Assembly: GCA_029781865.1 (NCBI GenBank)
Contig: JAKOVW010000007.1
Coordinates: 62,001-126,000 of the forward strand
DNA length: 64,000 nucleotides
Direction of reading: 5' to 3'
Origin: Bacteroidota bacterium
GTDB lineage: Bacteria; Bacteroidota; Bacteroidia; Chitinophagales; Saprospiraceae
The translations under genes and the position numbers were made by a program. Below the pieces are notes generated by a model that searched no databases, was not told the DNA's origin, and saw only the letters and a list, made by a program, of their open reading frames with translations. Shown here piece by piece: positions 44,701 to 53,537 of this stretch. Each line of letters opens with the position of its first letter. Position 1 is the first letter of the stretch.

Positions 44701-47285
44701 ATATACTTAGTTTTAAAACAGATAAAGAAGCATATTCTGTCGGAGAAAAAGCAAAAATAGATTTACCGGGATCAGGAAAAGGCAATTATCTGATCAGTTT
44801 AATGCGCGGTAACAGAATTCTCAAAACATTCACTCTGGATGCAAAAAAAGACAAAACGCCATTCGCTTTTGATTTGACCCAGGATATGGTGCCTAATATT
44901 TATGTGGATGTATCCTTTATTCAGGGTAAGGATGGCAAGAAAAATGATCTTCCCCTGCGATTGTATGGAGTAATTCCGGTCAAAGTGGAAGATCAAAATA
45001 AAAAATTACATCCTAAGATAAATATGAATAATCAAATCAGACCGGATGAAAAATTTACAGTCGAGGTGTCAGAAGAAAATTCCAGAGAAATGGTTTATCA
45101 GTTATTCATTGTGGATGAAGGCTTACTTAATTTAACGCGCTTTAAAACACCTAATCCTTATAATGATCTTCTGGCGAGGGAGGCATTATCTATGATGACC
45201 TGGGATAACTTTAATGAAGTAATCGGAAACATGGACGGAGAAATAGAGCGGGTATTCAGTATTGGAGGTGATCAGGGAGTAAATGCAAATCAGGAATTAA
45301 AAAACAAAAGATTCAAGCCGGTAGTGCTGAAGGCCGGACCGATATACCTGAAGAAAGGAGAGAAGCAGAAACATGAATTTACGATGTCCAATTACATCGG
45401 TGCAGTGCGCGTCATGGTCATAGCAAATGAATTTAATGCTTTTGGTTCTGCTGATAAATCGGTAACGGTAAAGAATGAGTTAATGTGTCAATTGACCGTT
45501 CCCCGTGTATTTGCATATAATGATGAAGTGCTGATCCCGGTTACGGTATTCGCAACGGACCCCAAAGTGAAAGACGTTCAGATCAATCTCGAAGTAAAAG
45601 GAAAGTTGAAACTTGCAGAATCCGGTATTAAAAAAATTCATTTTAACCAGGAAGGTGATCAGACCGTTTTCTATAAAGTTAAGGGAACGAATAGCATTGG
45701 TAATGCAGACCTTACTGTGAATGCAACGAGTGGCGCTTTTAGTTCAAAAAATTCAGTTTCGTTATACGTAGATAATCCCAATTCAATTAGTCATGAAATA
45801 AAAGACTATTGGGTTGAATCAGGAAAGAGCATTAAAGAATCTGTTGTGCCATATGGTATGGAAGGTACGCGCAAAGTAAAAATGGAAGTATCCGGTTTTC
45901 AAGGTCTGGCGATTGATAAAATGATCGATGATCTGATTCATTACCCACACGGATGTCTGGAACAAACGACATCATCTGCATTTCCGCAAATTTATCTGCC
46001 TTCCCTGAGTGATTTAAGTGTTGATAAAAAATCGGAAATAAGTTTAAATGTCCAGGCTGCGATTGAGAAGCTAAGAAGGTTTCAGATGGTTGATGGAGCA
46101 TTTAGCTATTGGCCGGGCAATGATTATTATTCGGATTGGGCCAATTCTTATGCTGGACATTTTATGATTGAAGCAAAAAATGCCGGATATAAAGTGCCCG
46201 ATGATCTGCTTCAAAAATGGTATAAGTCGCAAAGGACTTATGCAAATTCATTTGTAGTCGATAAGAAAAAATCGTACTGGAGACCCTATTTTATGCAGGC
46301 TTATCGTCTTTATACGTTGTCCTTATTTGGAAAACCGGAGTGGGGAGCAATGAATCAATTATACCAGATGAAAATGAATGATTTTATGAGTGATGTGGTA
46401 TTGGCCGGTGCGTATGCCATAGGTGGGAAGCAGGATATTGCTCTTAAATTATTCCCGGGTACTGTGCCTGATCTGAAGTATTACCGAGAAAATGAATACA
46501 GCTATGGATCCAACAGCAGAGATGAAGCCATGATAGCACAAGTACTCATTGCCATGAATAAAAAGAATGAAGCTGCTAACCTGCTCGATAAATTGATCCG
46601 GAGAAATGGAAGGAATTATTATTATTCCACGCAGGAAATGGCAATGACCCTTGTTGCATTGGGTAAATTATATGGTGATGCAAAAGATCGAACCATTTCT
46701 TTCAACTACAAATGGAATGAGGTCAAGTTGAGTTATGAAACAAAGTTTCCATTCTATATGGTGGATCTACCTCCGGCAGCAAATCAATCATTTGAATTTA
46801 CCAATAGAAGCCCGTTGCCGGTCTCAGTAAGTATTATTCAATATGGAAAGGAAATGTCGATGGCTAATCTGGATGTTTCGAATGGTTTGAAAATGAAAGT
46901 AAGTATTGGCAATCAAAAAGACCTGGTCCTGAATTCAGGGGATGAAGTGAATGCAATTGTGAATGTGACCAATACAGGCGTTGCAGGCAGAATAGACAAT
47001 ATTGCATTATCCGCAATATTTCCATCAGGCTTTGAAATTGATAACAGGAGAATTGGAGGGATCACGGATAAAAGTGAAAAAGTCAATTATCAGGATTTCA
47101 GAGATGACCGCGTTATAAATTATTTTGGATTGAATGCCGGGGAGACGATCACATTAAAAATTCCATTAACTGCTGCTTATGCAGGCCAGTATGTCTCACC
47201 GGCTTTCTTTTGTGAAGCCATGTATGATCCAACTATATATGCAAAATACAGATCCGGATCTGTAAACATCAAAACACGAAAATGA
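41778..47285 (+). CDS. Bacterial alpha-2-macroglobulin lipoprotein
   Basis: A 1835-residue lipoprotein (lipobox LVSC at Cys17). It has a chain of macroglobulin-like beta domains (MG1 to about 1200; MG domains with IYTERGVWRPGDTIYL near 625), a bait-type region, and the thioester domain with the motif CLEQ at Cys1393 to Gln1396 (HGCLEQTTSSAFPQ). An intact thioester lets it cross-link attacking proteases. It is expected in the periplasm. Directly followed by pbpC (1 nt gap), the classic arrangement for traps that guard peptidoglycan repair. Length is typical of Bacteroidota forms. Confidence 0.95.
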   Translation: MKMIRLLTFLLILVSCRKQEVQLISKNAEVYKDYISAYSSGFHRRSEPVRIEFAKPVIANDQIDKEVKKDIYKIVPELPGKCIWKSVTLLEFYPDKKALKGNTEYKLSIDLKTLFPAISEDLRQAAINFMYQPVELSVNWAFPRPSRDGKESMYLNGVLTSNDEVDPGKLSESISITTSDGKKIDAQWQVSATDPNKFDILISPIPRLKESTDLNIEWLTHLEEGSQSKEKKVFHIPSINEFAVQGTDESRISERDLSIYFSNILDDKQDIKGLVKFKDDSTVLQIVKDGDIVRIHFAEDWQKKSGILQVSHLIKSKEGLTLANDYEYEFKLIQNPPQVRFAHHGNILPYSKDIILPFEAINLHRVEVEIFKTFSNNVLYNMHLGYDEDYGSYNLVRLGRIIKQKVIELDDLSPGSNARDWKRYGLNLSELIEAEPGASYQVRICFKPEDTEFPCASGRPAIPEHFYEEESGDPKIKSFWRDYAYYDYSDYNSNDTKDPCNISYYYRDHFAKTTFFASNIAMIAKSSDDGGQSMAAVYDVLDGAPVKGAEVSFYDQQLQLLTKKETDGNGVVITELLMKPAYVMAKSGKHYSYLKIAENKSLSQSEFDISGVKIQEGLKSSIYTERGVWRPGDTIYLNAIINQISQRLPDQFPIELSVTNPQRQIIYKSNKADHMMGLYSFRIPTKETDLTGVYTAHIKAGLSVFEKNLLVETVKPNRFKVEWPEAVEYSTEDLEKGLTLKAMWLHGAPASNAQANISVHYKMIEPEFKKYDDYVFTDPESRSLEGDEEIFNEPLGPDGSATVNLPDFKSMLKCGKIKSTLISKIAAEDGDISTDYFETTVSPFDEYVGIRLPENPYGRQIAMGVDQDVQVVVLDKNGNAVANRELSIELFQVSYEWWYELRHANQGNYQQRNYTRRVFNNKIKTDQNGKAIARINVKEYDRFFIRATNLKNNYSSGDYFYSGWNYEQNNKEFVNILSFKTDKEAYSVGEKAKIDLPGSGKGNYLISLMRGNRILKTFTLDAKKDKTPFAFDLTQDMVPNIYVDVSFIQGKDGKKNDLPLRLYGVIPVKVEDQNKKLHPKINMNNQIRPDEKFTVEVSEENSREMVYQLFIVDEGLLNLTRFKTPNPYNDLLAREALSMMTWDNFNEVIGNMDGEIERVFSIGGDQGVNANQELKNKRFKPVVLKAGPIYLKKGEKQKHEFTMSNYIGAVRVMVIANEFNAFGSADKSVTVKNELMCQLTVPRVFAYNDEVLIPVTVFATDPKVKDVQINLEVKGKLKLAESGIKKIHFNQEGDQTVFYKVKGTNSIGNADLTVNATSGAFSSKNSVSLYVDNPNSISHEIKDYWVESGKSIKESVVPYGMEGTRKVKMEVSGFQGLAIDKMIDDLIHYPHGCLEQTTSSAFPQIYLPSLSDLSVDKKSEISLNVQAAIEKLRRFQMVDGAFSYWPGNDYYSDWANSYAGHFMIEAKNAGYKVPDDLLQKWYKSQRTYANSFVVDKKKSYWRPYFMQAYRLYTLSLFGKPEWGAMNQLYQMKMNDFMSDVVLAGAYAIGGKQDIALKLFPGTVPDLKYYRENEYSYGSNSRDEAMIAQVLIAMNKKNEAANLLDKLIRRNGRNYYYSTQEMAMTLVALGKLYGDAKDRTISFNYKWNEVKLSYETKFPFYMVDLPPAANQSFEFTNRSPLPVSVSIIQYGKEMSMANLDVSNGLKMKVSIGNQKDLVLNSGDEVNAIVNVTNTGVAGRIDNIALSAIFPSGFEIDNRRIGGITDKSEKVNYQDFRDDRVINYFGLNAGETITLKIPLTAAYAGQYVSPAFFCEAMYDPTIYAKYRSGSVNIKTRK

Positions 47286-47286
47286 A

Positions 47287-49647
47287 ATGTTCTTGCGGAG
47301 ACTCTGGTATTTCTGTCTTTTTTTGTTTTTGTTGTGGTTTAGTTCAGTAGTCTTCGCTCCGCGACTTTTTAAGAAATTGTATTTCTCACCTGTCTTGTAT
47401 AGCCGGGATAGTCAGCTATTGGCCGCTAAAGTCAGTCTTGATGGACAATGGAGATTTCCGCTTACTTCAAAAATTTCAGAGAAGTACCTAATCTGTTTGA
47501 AGGAATTTGAAGACCAGCGTTTCGATTATCATTTCGGTATTGATCCTATTGCGTTGGTCCGGGCAGTATATCAAAATGCGAAATATCAGAGGATCAAATC
47601 CGGCGGATCAACGATAACCATGCAATTAGCCAGATTGCTACTAGGTAATCCACCACGAACCATTTTGAATAAAATCAAGGAAAGTTGGTTCGCAATAGGA
47701 TTGGAATTTAATTTTAATAAGCGCAAAATTCTCGAGTATTATTCTGCTGTTGCTCCATACGGTGGTAATGTGGTTGGTATTCAGGCCGCCATTTGGCGGT
47801 ATTTTCAAAGGAGTACAGAACAGTTGAGTTGGGCTGAAGCAGCATTGCTGGCCGTATTGCCAAATCAACCTTCTTCGATACATCTGGAGAAAAATATACC
47901 TGAACTGTTGAGGAAGAGAAATGCCTTGTTATATAAATTGTATTCCCGGCATGTCATGGATAAGGATACTTATGAATTGTCTTTGCTTGAATCCATGCCT
48001 CAAAAGGTTTTTTCCATGCCGCAAACGGCTAATTTATTACTGGAACATTTGATGCAGGTATATCCGGATCAATATTATTATCATTCCACCATCAGGCCGG
48101 AGATTCAAACTAAGTTTAATGAAATTTCAACTCATTATGCAAAACAATTCAGAGAGAATGAAATTCACAATCTCGCCATATTATTGGTAGACAATCGCAA
48201 TAGGGAAGTTGTAAGTTATATTGGAAACTCCCTGGATACATCCGGAAATGTAAAAAATGGCAAGGTCAATAATATTCATGCTCCAAGAAGTTCTGGAAGT
48301 ATTTTAAAACCGCTGTTATATGCTGCATCATTGGATCGCGGATTGATTTGTCCACAGACTTTGATTCCGGATATACCGACTTTGATTGCAGGATTTCGTC
48401 CTGAAAACTTTTCCCGTAAGTATTCCGGAGCCACGCCTGCCAGCAAGTGTATTCAGCAATCTCTTAATGTTCCTGCGGTGAGGTTATTGCAATGGTATGG
48501 ATTAGATCTTTTTTATAAAAAATTAGTTGAGCTTGGATTTGAAAATTTATTCAGACCATCAGAGGACTACGGTTTGTCCTTGATACTTGGTGGGGCAGAA
48601 GTTACCGCCTGGGATCTTGCAAAAGTATATTCGCGCTTGAGTAATCAGTTGTTAAGCGATCACCAGGCGAATCCGGTTGGTGAGCAATTACAAGAGAATG
48701 ATATTTCAGTGCTGACAAACAATAGTTCCGCGAAAAACATGCGGACAGGTTTGCCCAAGGTGATTAGTAATGCGGCGATTTATGAAATGATCAGGACCAT
48801 GCAAGGTGTTGAATTACCGGAAGGGCTCTCAAGTCATTATTATCTTCAGAATCAAAGAAAGATTGCATGGAAAACCGGAACTTCATTTGGTTTTAAAGAC
48901 GCTTGGTGTGTTGGTATTACACCGGAATATACGATGGTGGTCTGGGTCGGGAATTCGAGTGGTTTGGGCCGGCCGGGATTGATAGGCGTTTACACTGCAG
49001 CTCCGATGTTGTTTGAATTATTTCAGTCAATGGATATTTCCGGTGAGTGGTTAAAACCCTATGATGAAATGCACAAAGTCGTTGTGTGTAGGCAAAGTGG
49101 ATTTCCTCCTTCTCTTTTCTGTCCTGAAACAGATACGATATGGAATCCTGCCAAATTGGATGAAATGAATGTTTGTCCTTATCATCAGCAAATCTATTTG
49201 GACTCTACAAAAAAGTTCAGGGTGTATAAAAACTGTGATTATTATGCACGTCCTGAAAAATGGTTTAGTTTACCTCCCGTAATGGAGTATTTTTATAAAC
49301 TCAATCATCTGGAGTATAGAGGAATGCCTCCAATTCGGAAAGATTGTGTCAGCGAAAATAGTCCTTCTGATAAATCAATTGAATTTATTTATCCGGATAA
49401 AGGAATTGAAGTATTTATCCCGGTAGACTTAGATGAACTTGTCAATAAAATTATTTTAAAAGCAGCACATAAAAATCCAAATGCAAATTTATATTGGTTT
49501 ATGGATAATTCCTTTTTGGGCTTGACAACCAAAAGCCCTCATGAATGGGCGATAGAGCCGTCACCGGGTGTTCATTATTTAAAAATATCGGACGATTCAG
49601 GACAATCGGCAACGGCCGTAATCAATTGTTTCAGAAGGAAGCGATAA
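47287..49647 (+). CDS. pbpC: Penicillin-binding protein 1C
   Basis: A 786-residue bifunctional PBP. After an N-terminal anchor helix (8-22), the GT51 glycosyltransferase domain carries EDQRFDYHFGIDP and GGSTITMQLARLL. The transpeptidase has SxxK at Ser338-Lys341 (GSILKP), SxN at 392-394 (QSLNVPA) and KTGTS at 529-533. A C-terminal BiPBP_C beta domain (about 690-786) ends the protein. The transpeptidase triad is complete. It works with the upstream alpha-2-macroglobulin in cell-wall repair (inference from the conserved pair). Confidence 0.96.
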   Translation: MFLRRLWYFCLFLFLLWFSSVVFAPRLFKKLYFSPVLYSRDSQLLAAKVSLDGQWRFPLTSKISEKYLICLKEFEDQRFDYHFGIDPIALVRAVYQNAKYQRIKSGGSTITMQLARLLLGNPPRTILNKIKESWFAIGLEFNFNKRKILEYYSAVAPYGGNVVGIQAAIWRYFQRSTEQLSWAEAALLAVLPNQPSSIHLEKNIPELLRKRNALLYKLYSRHVMDKDTYELSLLESMPQKVFSMPQTANLLLEHLMQVYPDQYYYHSTIRPEIQTKFNEISTHYAKQFRENEIHNLAILLVDNRNREVVSYIGNSLDTSGNVKNGKVNNIHAPRSSGSILKPLLYAASLDRGLICPQTLIPDIPTLIAGFRPENFSRKYSGATPASKCIQQSLNVPAVRLLQWYGLDLFYKKLVELGFENLFRPSEDYGLSLILGGAEVTAWDLAKVYSRLSNQLLSDHQANPVGEQLQENDISVLTNNSSAKNMRTGLPKVISNAAIYEMIRTMQGVELPEGLSSHYYLQNQRKIAWKTGTSFGFKDAWCVGITPEYTMVVWVGNSSGLGRPGLIGVYTAAPMLFELFQSMDISGEWLKPYDEMHKVVVCRQSGFPPSLFCPETDTIWNPAKLDEMNVCPYHQQIYLDSTKKFRVYKNCDYYARPEKWFSLPPVMEYFYKLNHLEYRGMPPIRKDCVSENSPSDKSIEFIYPDKGIEVFIPVDLDELVNKIILKAAHKNPNANLYWFMDNSFLGLTTKSPHEWAIEPSPGVHYLKISDDSGQSATAVINCFRRKR

Positions 49648-49689
49648 GGCAATACGTGGGGCTTATCTGTCGTTTGAAATATATACTTT

Positions 49690-49722
49690 AACATATTACG
49701 ATTTTTTCTTATATATTTGCAT
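49690..49722 (+). promoter_or_regulatory. Promoter of the PorV-like gene, shared 12-mer and -7 element
   Basis: AACATATTACGA (49690-49701) lies 8 nt before TATATATTTGCAT (49710-49722), which holds the -7 element TATATTTG (49712-49719). The same blocks precede the T9SS cargo gene at 15255. The leader is only about 14 nt. Confidence 0.55.
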
Positions 49723-49738
49723 TTTCCAATTCCTGAAT

Positions 49739-50806
49739 ATGAAATTCTTTTCGTTTTTAATTTTGTTATTGGTACACGGTTTGATTTTTAGTCAGGCTCC
49801 CAAGTTTAGCAATGATTTCTTAAACATTGGAGTTGGGGCAAGAGGTATGGCTATGGCTGGTGCTGCCGGTTCAAATACGATTACCGTGCAGGCAGGATAT
49901 TGGAATCCTGCCGGACTCGCGGAAAATCCAACAAAATTTCAGGTAAGTGCACAACATGCGGAATGGTTTTCAGGAATTGGCAATTACGATTACATCGCAT
50001 TCGGTAAACGGATGGATGAAGAAGGCAAAAGCTTCGGTGCCATAAGTTTAATCCGTATGGCCATTGATAAAATTCCGAATACACTCAGATTAAGAGGGCC
50101 TGATGGAAGTATAAATTATGATCGGATTGAAGAATTCAGCGTGGCTGATTATGCTTTATTGATTTCTTACGGACGCAAACTGGGCTCAGGGCCTTGGTCT
50201 GTTGGTGGATCTGCGAAAATCATTCATCGCACTTTCGGCTCTTTTGCCAATTCCTGGGGTTTCGGAGTGGATGCCGGTATAAAATACAGAGGTGAAAAGT
50301 TTTTATTTGCCTTAATGGGTAGGGATATCACCACAACCTTTAATGCGTATAACCTGACCTTTTCCAAAGAGGAAAAAGATATTTTACAAAACACAGGAAA
50401 TGATATTCCTAAAAATTCTGTGGAATATACTCTGCCGAAGCTTATAGCAAGCGGAGCTTATAAATTCAGATTGTCGGAAAAAATGAATCTTTTGTCTTCA
50501 CTAGATCTCGAGTTTTCAACCAACGGCACACAATCATCTTTGATCGCTTCCAATCATTTCAATATCGATCCGAGAATCGGATTCGAATTGGACTATGGAC
50601 AAAAAGTTTTTTTAAGAGCAGGTGCTGGCAATTTCCAAAAAGTATTAGCGGTTGATGGTTCCGGTAATAAGGAATTTTCATTTTATCCAACGGCAGGCCT
50701 TGGTATTAAATTAGGTAAAATCACTTTGGATTACGCAATGACTAATATTGGAAATGCTGGTGTGGGTTTGTATTCTCATTACTTTTCCCTGAACCTCGAT
50801 TTTTAA
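49739..50806 (+). CDS. PorV/PorQ family outer-membrane beta-barrel protein
   Basis: A 355-residue barrel with a signal peptide (1-20, FSQAP). The N-terminal hatch reads FLNIGVGARGMAMAGA, then GYWNPAGLAENP, the signature of the PorV/PorQ (UPF0164) branch of FadL-like barrels. PorV binds cargo sorting domains at the outer membrane during T9SS secretion; PorQ and other relatives exist, so PorV itself is not certain. It ends in a strand with a final Phe (YSHYFSLNLDF), as expected. A possible hairpin at 50845-50867 follows the stop. Confidence 0.85.
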   Translation: MKFFSFLILLLVHGLIFSQAPKFSNDFLNIGVGARGMAMAGAAGSNTITVQAGYWNPAGLAENPTKFQVSAQHAEWFSGIGNYDYIAFGKRMDEEGKSFGAISLIRMAIDKIPNTLRLRGPDGSINYDRIEEFSVADYALLISYGRKLGSGPWSVGGSAKIIHRTFGSFANSWGFGVDAGIKYRGEKFLFALMGRDITTTFNAYNLTFSKEEKDILQNTGNDIPKNSVEYTLPKLIASGAYKFRLSEKMNLLSSLDLEFSTNGTQSSLIASNHFNIDPRIGFELDYGQKVFLRAGAGNFQKVLAVDGSGNKEFSFYPTAGLGIKLGKITLDYAMTNIGNAGVGLYSHYFSLNLDF

Positions 50807-50959
50807 TCCGGTTAAAAATTCAATCGCCTTCCTGTATTTATTTTTATTCCGTGATTTCTACGGAATATCTTCTGTTTTATTGATAATGACTTCAAATTCG
50901 ATTCTACCCTTAAAGTGGGCATTCTTTGGAATAATTCAAAGGAAATGGCATTTTATTCG

Positions 50960-50967
50960 TAACTTTG
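50960..50967 (+). promoter_or_regulatory. Candidate -7 promoter element of the cold-shock gene
   Basis: TAACTTTG matches TAnnTTTG and lies 73 nt before the start at 51041, leaving a leader of about 67 nt that could carry cold-responsive structure. Confidence 0.45.
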
Positions 50968-51040
50968 CAGTATAATTGATCATCTGTTGTCAATTTTCCA
51001 TTCTTTGAATTAGCAGATACAAAACAATTTCATGTAAAAT

Positions 51041-51496
51041 ATGGCAAGAACTCAAGAAACATTCAACAAGAAGGAGAAAGAAAAGAAAAGATTAAAGAAA
51101 AGACAGGATAAGATGGAAAAGCAGCAGGAGCGAAAGGCAAATTCAAAAAAAGGAATGGGCCTGGAACACGAATTATCCTATGTAGATGAAAACGGCAATG
51201 TATCGTCTACACCTCCGGATCCAAAAAGAGTAATCAGTATAAAAAAAGAAGACATTCTGCTGGGTGCCCGTAAACATGAGCCTGCAGAAAAAATGGATTC
51301 TGTAAGAAAAGGTAAAGTAACTTTCTTTAATGAATCAAAAGGGTATGGGTTTATAAAAGATCTGCAATCCCAGGAAAGTATTTTTGTGCATGCCAACGGC
51401 CTCGATAAACTTGTTAAAGAAAATGACAAGGTCACTTTTGAAGTGGAACGGGGTAAAAAAGGAATGGTAGCCAAAAATGTAGTAATTACCAATTAA
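51041..51496 (+). CDS. Cold-shock domain protein with long basic N-terminal extension
   Basis: A 151-residue protein. The C-terminal cold-shock domain (about 86-150) has KGKVTFFNESKGYGFIKD (RNP1 KGYGFI) and ESIFVHAN (RNP2), giving an OB fold for single-stranded RNA or DNA. The N-terminal 60 residues are Lys/Glu/Gln-rich and probably coiled (KKEKEKKRLKKRQDKMEKQ), followed by a linker. Standalone Csp proteins have about 70 residues, so the extension doubles the length. It may act as an RNA chaperone. Convergent with the Lon-N gene. Confidence 0.93.
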   Translation: MARTQETFNKKEKEKKRLKKRQDKMEKQQERKANSKKGMGLEHELSYVDENGNVSSTPPDPKRVISIKKEDILLGARKHEPAEKMDSVRKGKVTFFNESKGYGFIKDLQSQESIFVHANGLDKLVKENDKVTFEVERGKKGMVAKNVVITN

Positions 51497-51574
51497 TCAA
51501 TACATATAGTGAATCATTCGGTCAGAATACATCTGATCCTTTTCGTTTATGGGTATAATTGATTCACGGATTGT

Positions 51575-52219
51575 TTATTTCAGGTCTTTCAGGTCAAAAT
51601 TTCTAAATTCACCGTTCATATTCATTCGTTTCAGCCATTCCTGGCGTTGTTTACTTTGTTCGATCATGTATTCCAATTGCTGTACAAGTTTATTCAGCCG
51701 TTCTTCTTCGGTAATCAATGTACAAAAACGGTATTCTTCTTCGATGGAAAATCCAACATAGTGTCCTAATTTAAAACTGACGAATTGATCCCAGGAGATT
51801 GGATGAAATGGCTTCACATGATTTAGTTCACATAAATCGTTAAAAAGATCCATAACTTTTTGATCCAGTTCCTGATTTCTGCTCATTTCGAAATCCAACA
51901 TCTCCATATCAACAGCTGAATACAGTTTCCCTGGCCATTTGCTATGAAAATCAATTACCCTAAATAGTCCATGACTGCTTAATTTAATATCTTTTCTTCC
52001 GTCATCGTATTCCTTTACGATTTCTTCAAGTCTCACGATGCTTCCGGTATCCATCATTTTACTGTTGAGGACAGGTACGATTCCGAAAACAATTCCTTTT
52101 TCCTGACAGTCTTTAATGAGTTGTTTATATCTGGGCTCGAATATATGCAAGCGGATTTCTTCATCCGGAAATACAACGATTGGCAGTGGGAATACCGGTA
52201 TTTTTTTAATCTCAGACAT
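51575..52219 (-). CDS. Lon N-terminal (LON substrate-binding) domain protein
   Basis: A 214-residue protein from ATG 52219 (MSEIKKIPVFPLPIVVFP), followed by IRLHIFEPRYKQLIKDC and FGIVPVL, the standard LON domain opening, then a helical C-terminal half (LDQKVMDLFNDL). No ATPase or protease domain follows, so it is one of the free-standing LON-domain proteins. Function is unclear. The start overlaps the end of pepT by 8 nt, and the two are co-transcribed. A start three codons earlier is possible. Confidence 0.9.
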   Translation of the reverse strand: MSEIKKIPVFPLPIVVFPDEEIRLHIFEPRYKQLIKDCQEKGIVFGIVPVLNSKMMDTGSIVRLEEIVKEYDDGRKDIKLSSHGLFRVIDFHSKWPGKLYSAVDMEMLDFEMSRNQELDQKVMDLFNDLCELNHVKPFHPISWDQFVSFKLGHYVGFSIEEEYRFCTLITEEERLNKLVQQLEYMIEQSKQRQEWLKRMNMNGEFRNFDLKDLK

Positions 52220-53456
52220 CCTTTTCACAGATTTGACAAATTCTGACTATGACCTCTGCTGCTTTCTGCATATCCTGCTCACTTACCCATTCTTTTTTTG
52301 AATGGATACCATGCTCACCTGCAAATAGATTGGGGCAGGGAAGGCCCATAAAACTCAATCTGCTGCCATCCGTACCACCTCGAATTAAACTCTTGATTGG
52401 TTTGATGCCTGCATCTTTGATAGCTTGCTCAGCGTAATTGACAATTTTCGGATGATTGATTAGGATTTCTTTCATATTCCGGTATTGTTCTGTTACTTTA
52501 AACTGATAGCTACTGTTTGGGTAATTCTTCAACACCCGCTTGGTAATCTGTTCCAGGGTCAATTCATGGTCTTTTAATTTTCCGGTATCAAAGTCTCGAA
52601 TGATAAACTGAACCGAAGCACTTTCCAATTCCGCGTGTAATTTTATCGGATGAATAAAACCTTCTCTGCCGGAAGTTGCCTCCGGAATCAAATGTTCTTT
52701 TGGAAAGGATGCAATAATCTCAGAAGCAATTTTAATGGCATTTTCCATTTTGCCTTTTGCATAACCTGGATGCGTGCTCACGCCTTGAATATCAATGGTT
52801 ACCGTATCTGCTGAAAACGTTTCATCTTCGATGCTGCCTAATTCTCCGCCATCAAGTGTATAAGCAAAATCTGCATTGAGTTTTTCCAGGTTTACATAAT
52901 TTACACCGCGACCAATTTCTTCATCCGGTGTAAACAAAATTCGTATTGGACCATGTTTGATTTCCGGATTATTTTTCAGATAAATTATAGCTTCCATAAT
53001 TGCCGCAACACCTGCTTTGTCATCAGCACCAAGCAAAGTCTGTCCACTTGCGGTGATTATGTTTTCACCTGATTTTTCTTTTAATTCCGGAAATTCAATG
53101 TTCGTGATGCAAATAGACGGATCATCAGGAAGCCGAATATCCTGTTGTTGATAATTTTTGTGCAAGATCGGTTTTACATTAGTACCGCTGCAATCCGGTG
53201 CGGTATCAACATGAGCACAAAAACAGATCGACGGTATTTTATTTGCAGTGTTAGAAGGCAAGCTGGCGTAGACATATCCATAATTATCTAATTCAGCTTC
53301 GATACCTGCGGCCAGGAGTTCATTCAATAATAGAGTTGATAAATCTTTTTGTTTTGCAGATGAGGGTATCGTCACAGAAGTTGGATCAGCCTGGGTATCT
53401 ATCTGTACATATCGCATGAATCGTTCAGCTGCTGTTTTGAAGTCGGTGTGGTTCAT
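52212..53456 (-). CDS. pepT: Peptidase T (tripeptide aminopeptidase)
   Basis: A 414-residue M20 metallopeptidase. Metal and catalytic residues are His82 and Asp84 in CAHVDTAP, Asp145 in LLGADDKAGVAAI, Glu179-Glu180 in FTPDEEIGRG, Asp near VYTLDGGELG-type strand (FAYTLDGGE), and the late His in FAGEHGIHSKKEW. It releases the N-terminal residue of tripeptides in the cytoplasm. A -7 element lies about 60 nt upstream. First gene of an operon with the LON-domain gene. Confidence 0.96.
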   Translation of the reverse strand: MNHTDFKTAAERFMRYVQIDTQADPTSVTIPSSAKQKDLSTLLLNELLAAGIEAELDNYGYVYASLPSNTANKIPSICFCAHVDTAPDCSGTNVKPILHKNYQQQDIRLPDDPSICITNIEFPELKEKSGENIITASGQTLLGADDKAGVAAIMEAIIYLKNNPEIKHGPIRILFTPDEEIGRGVNYVNLEKLNADFAYTLDGGELGSIEDETFSADTVTIDIQGVSTHPGYAKGKMENAIKIASEIIASFPKEHLIPEATSGREGFIHPIKLHAELESASVQFIIRDFDTGKLKDHELTLEQITKRVLKNYPNSSYQFKVTEQYRNMKEILINHPKIVNYAEQAIKDAGIKPIKSLIRGGTDGSRLSFMGLPCPNLFAGEHGIHSKKEWVSEQDMQKAAEVIVRICQICEKDV

Positions 53457-53515
53457 TTGAGATTAAGTTTTAAAAAAGGATAATCTATTCTGAGCTTAAT
53501 TTGTTCATATGGTAG

Positions 53516-53523
53516 CAAAATTA
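53516..53523 (-). promoter_or_regulatory. Candidate -7 promoter element of pepT
   Basis: TAATTTTG read on the minus strand matches TAnnTTTG. Leader to the start at 53456 would be about 53 nt. Confidence 0.4.
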
Positions 53524-53537
53524 ACAAAACACCTTCT

